NCBI GenBank assembly: GCA_025936955.1
Contig: JAICSL010000141.1
Span: 1-5,371 of the forward strand
Origin: Nitrososphaeraceae archaeon
Lineage (GTDB): Archaea; Thermoproteota; Nitrososphaeria; Nitrososphaerales; Nitrososphaeraceae
DNA length: 5,371 bases
Reading direction: 5' to 3'
Part shown: positions 4,772 through 5,371 of the stretch, piece after piece
Position numbering within the stretch: position 1 is the first letter of the stretch
Layout: each line of letters opens with the position of its first letter
Notes under the pieces: generated by a model
Database searches by the model: none
Told to the model about the DNA's origin: nothing
The model's input: only the letters and a program-made list of their open reading frames with translations
Made by a program: the position numbers and the translations under genes

Positions 4772-5371
4772 TTATCTATTCCATGGAGAATAGGCTAGAA
4801 AATAAAATGCAGGATGAATCGAAAGACCCATTATCTTTTCTGGTCTGATTTTTATGATAATTCGCTTATGGTTTGGTTTTCGATAGTAGTATTTTCCAAT
4901 TCCGAGGTATTTTTTGGCAAGCCTCTTCAAATGCTCGTCTGCTCCTTCAGTAGTCTGCTCAATCACCTTTCCCTTTATTGACGCCATATTAAATGGATTA
5001 TTTTGATCCACAATGGATAGGGCTATCCTCTTATCGTCTGTTATATGCTTATTTTTAGCTGAGCTCTCAAAAGTATTTATCAATATTAAATTATCATCAT
5101 GATCTCCTTCCCTGACCATCTCTGCCCATACTGGAGTAATATGTGGAGAACCGTCTTTGGACAATGTTGATAAAAAAACCAAATTTCTTCCTTGAAAAAG
5201 AAGTTTCAGGTCATCTTTACTTAATTTTGTTGTACCTGCAGAAACAACATCATCTTCTGCTTTAAATGATTTCTCATCTGTCACAGAAGAAGGAGGAGAA
5301 GGTGAAGGAGGAGCATTCACTATTTCTACAGAAGTTGGTATTCTTTTATTATTATTGTTGTCTACTTGCAT
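4772..5371 (-). CDS. PPOX-class (pyridoxamine 5'-phosphate oxidase-fold), probably F420-dependent, oxidoreductase
   Basis: The 199-residue protein has the split beta-barrel fold of the pyridoxamine phosphate oxidase superfamily. The core starts near residue 48. LVFLSTLSKDGSPHITPVWAEM (64-85) is the first strand pair with the cofactor-phosphate turn. NLILINTFESSAKNKHITDDKRIALSIVD (94-122) carries the Ser-x-Lys-x-x-x-Ile and Arg typical of F420/FMN-binding PPOX proteins. KRIIIKIRPEKIMGLSIHP (169-187) closes the barrel. Members bind FMN, F420 or haem and reduce small substrates; archaea of this type make F420, so F420 is the likelier cofactor. Unusually, about 45 residues precede the core: an Asn run (5-8) and a Pro/Ser-rich segment (20-29), low-complexity and probably disordered. 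The ATG occupies the last three bases of the window, so an upstream start and the promoter cannot be checked. Confidence 0.85.
   Translation of the reverse strand: MQVDNNNNKRIPTSVEIVNAPPSPSPPSSVTDEKSFKAEDDVVSAGTTKLSKDDLKLLFQGRNLVFLSTLSKDGSPHITPVWAEMVREGDHDDNLILINTFESSAKNKHITDDKRIALSIVDQNNPFNMASIKGKVIEQTTEGADEHLKRLAKKYLGIGKYYYRKPNHKRIIIKIRPEKIMGLSIHPAFYFLAYSPWNR

Noticed and set aside
1..5371. tRNA, rRNA, CRISPR array, transposase or attachment site
   Set aside because: No T-arm-like GGTTCGAATCC motif, no regularly spaced repeats, no DDE or integrase motifs and no terminal repeats with target duplications were seen on either strand.

Overview
This AT-rich window most likely comes from an ammonia-oxidising archaeon (Nitrososphaerota), with a Nitrososphaera or Nitrosocosmicus-like chromosome as the best guess. 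I infer this from several features together: A/T-rich spacers, TATA-like boxes about 25-50 bases before starts, no strong Shine-Dalgarno sites, a DUF2382 stress protein, a DUSP23-type phosphatase, an F420-type pyridoxamine-oxidase-fold protein, and a secreted PsbP-like fragment with the Y-T-N-x-x-Y-G-F/Y-P-x-x-W signature. No rRNA, tRNA or other lineage marker is present, so the assignment is tentative.

Layout. Bases 1-429 hold no gene but contain a perfect 10-bp inverted repeat (129-180) and, at the end, a TATA-like box. On the + strand follow a PRC-barrel-like/DUF2382 protein (430-1116) and a DUSP23-like protein phosphatase (1234-1767), separated by a T-rich stretch and a 7-bp hairpin. Bases 1768-3511 look like a decaying or weakly coding stretch. 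They hold an in-frame zinc-finger-like segment without a start codon (about 2134-2238), an unrecognised 80-residue ORF behind a TATA box flanked by a dyad (2602-2844), and a short PsbP-like secreted protein that appears truncated and possibly frameshifted at its signal peptide (2867-3184). A 327-base tail with no clear gene follows. On the - strand lie a full-length luciferase-like flavin monooxygenase (3512-4555), clearly richer in G+C than its surroundings, and a PPOX-class oxidoreductase (4772-5371) whose first codon is the last three bases of the window. The 216-base gap between these two contains a TATA-like box, a small palindrome and a long imperfect inverted repeat.

How the genes work together. 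Nothing shows one pathway. The common theme is stress and redox housekeeping: a general-stress DUF2382 protein, a phosphatase, and two flavin or F420 oxidoreductases on the same strand. The two oxidoreductases could be functionally linked, but the gap and separate promoter-like signals argue against a tight operon. I see no CRISPR array, toxin-antitoxin pair, defence cassette, transposase or biosynthetic cluster. The most unusual parts are the gene-remnant stretch and the unexplained inverted repeats, not a complete new system.
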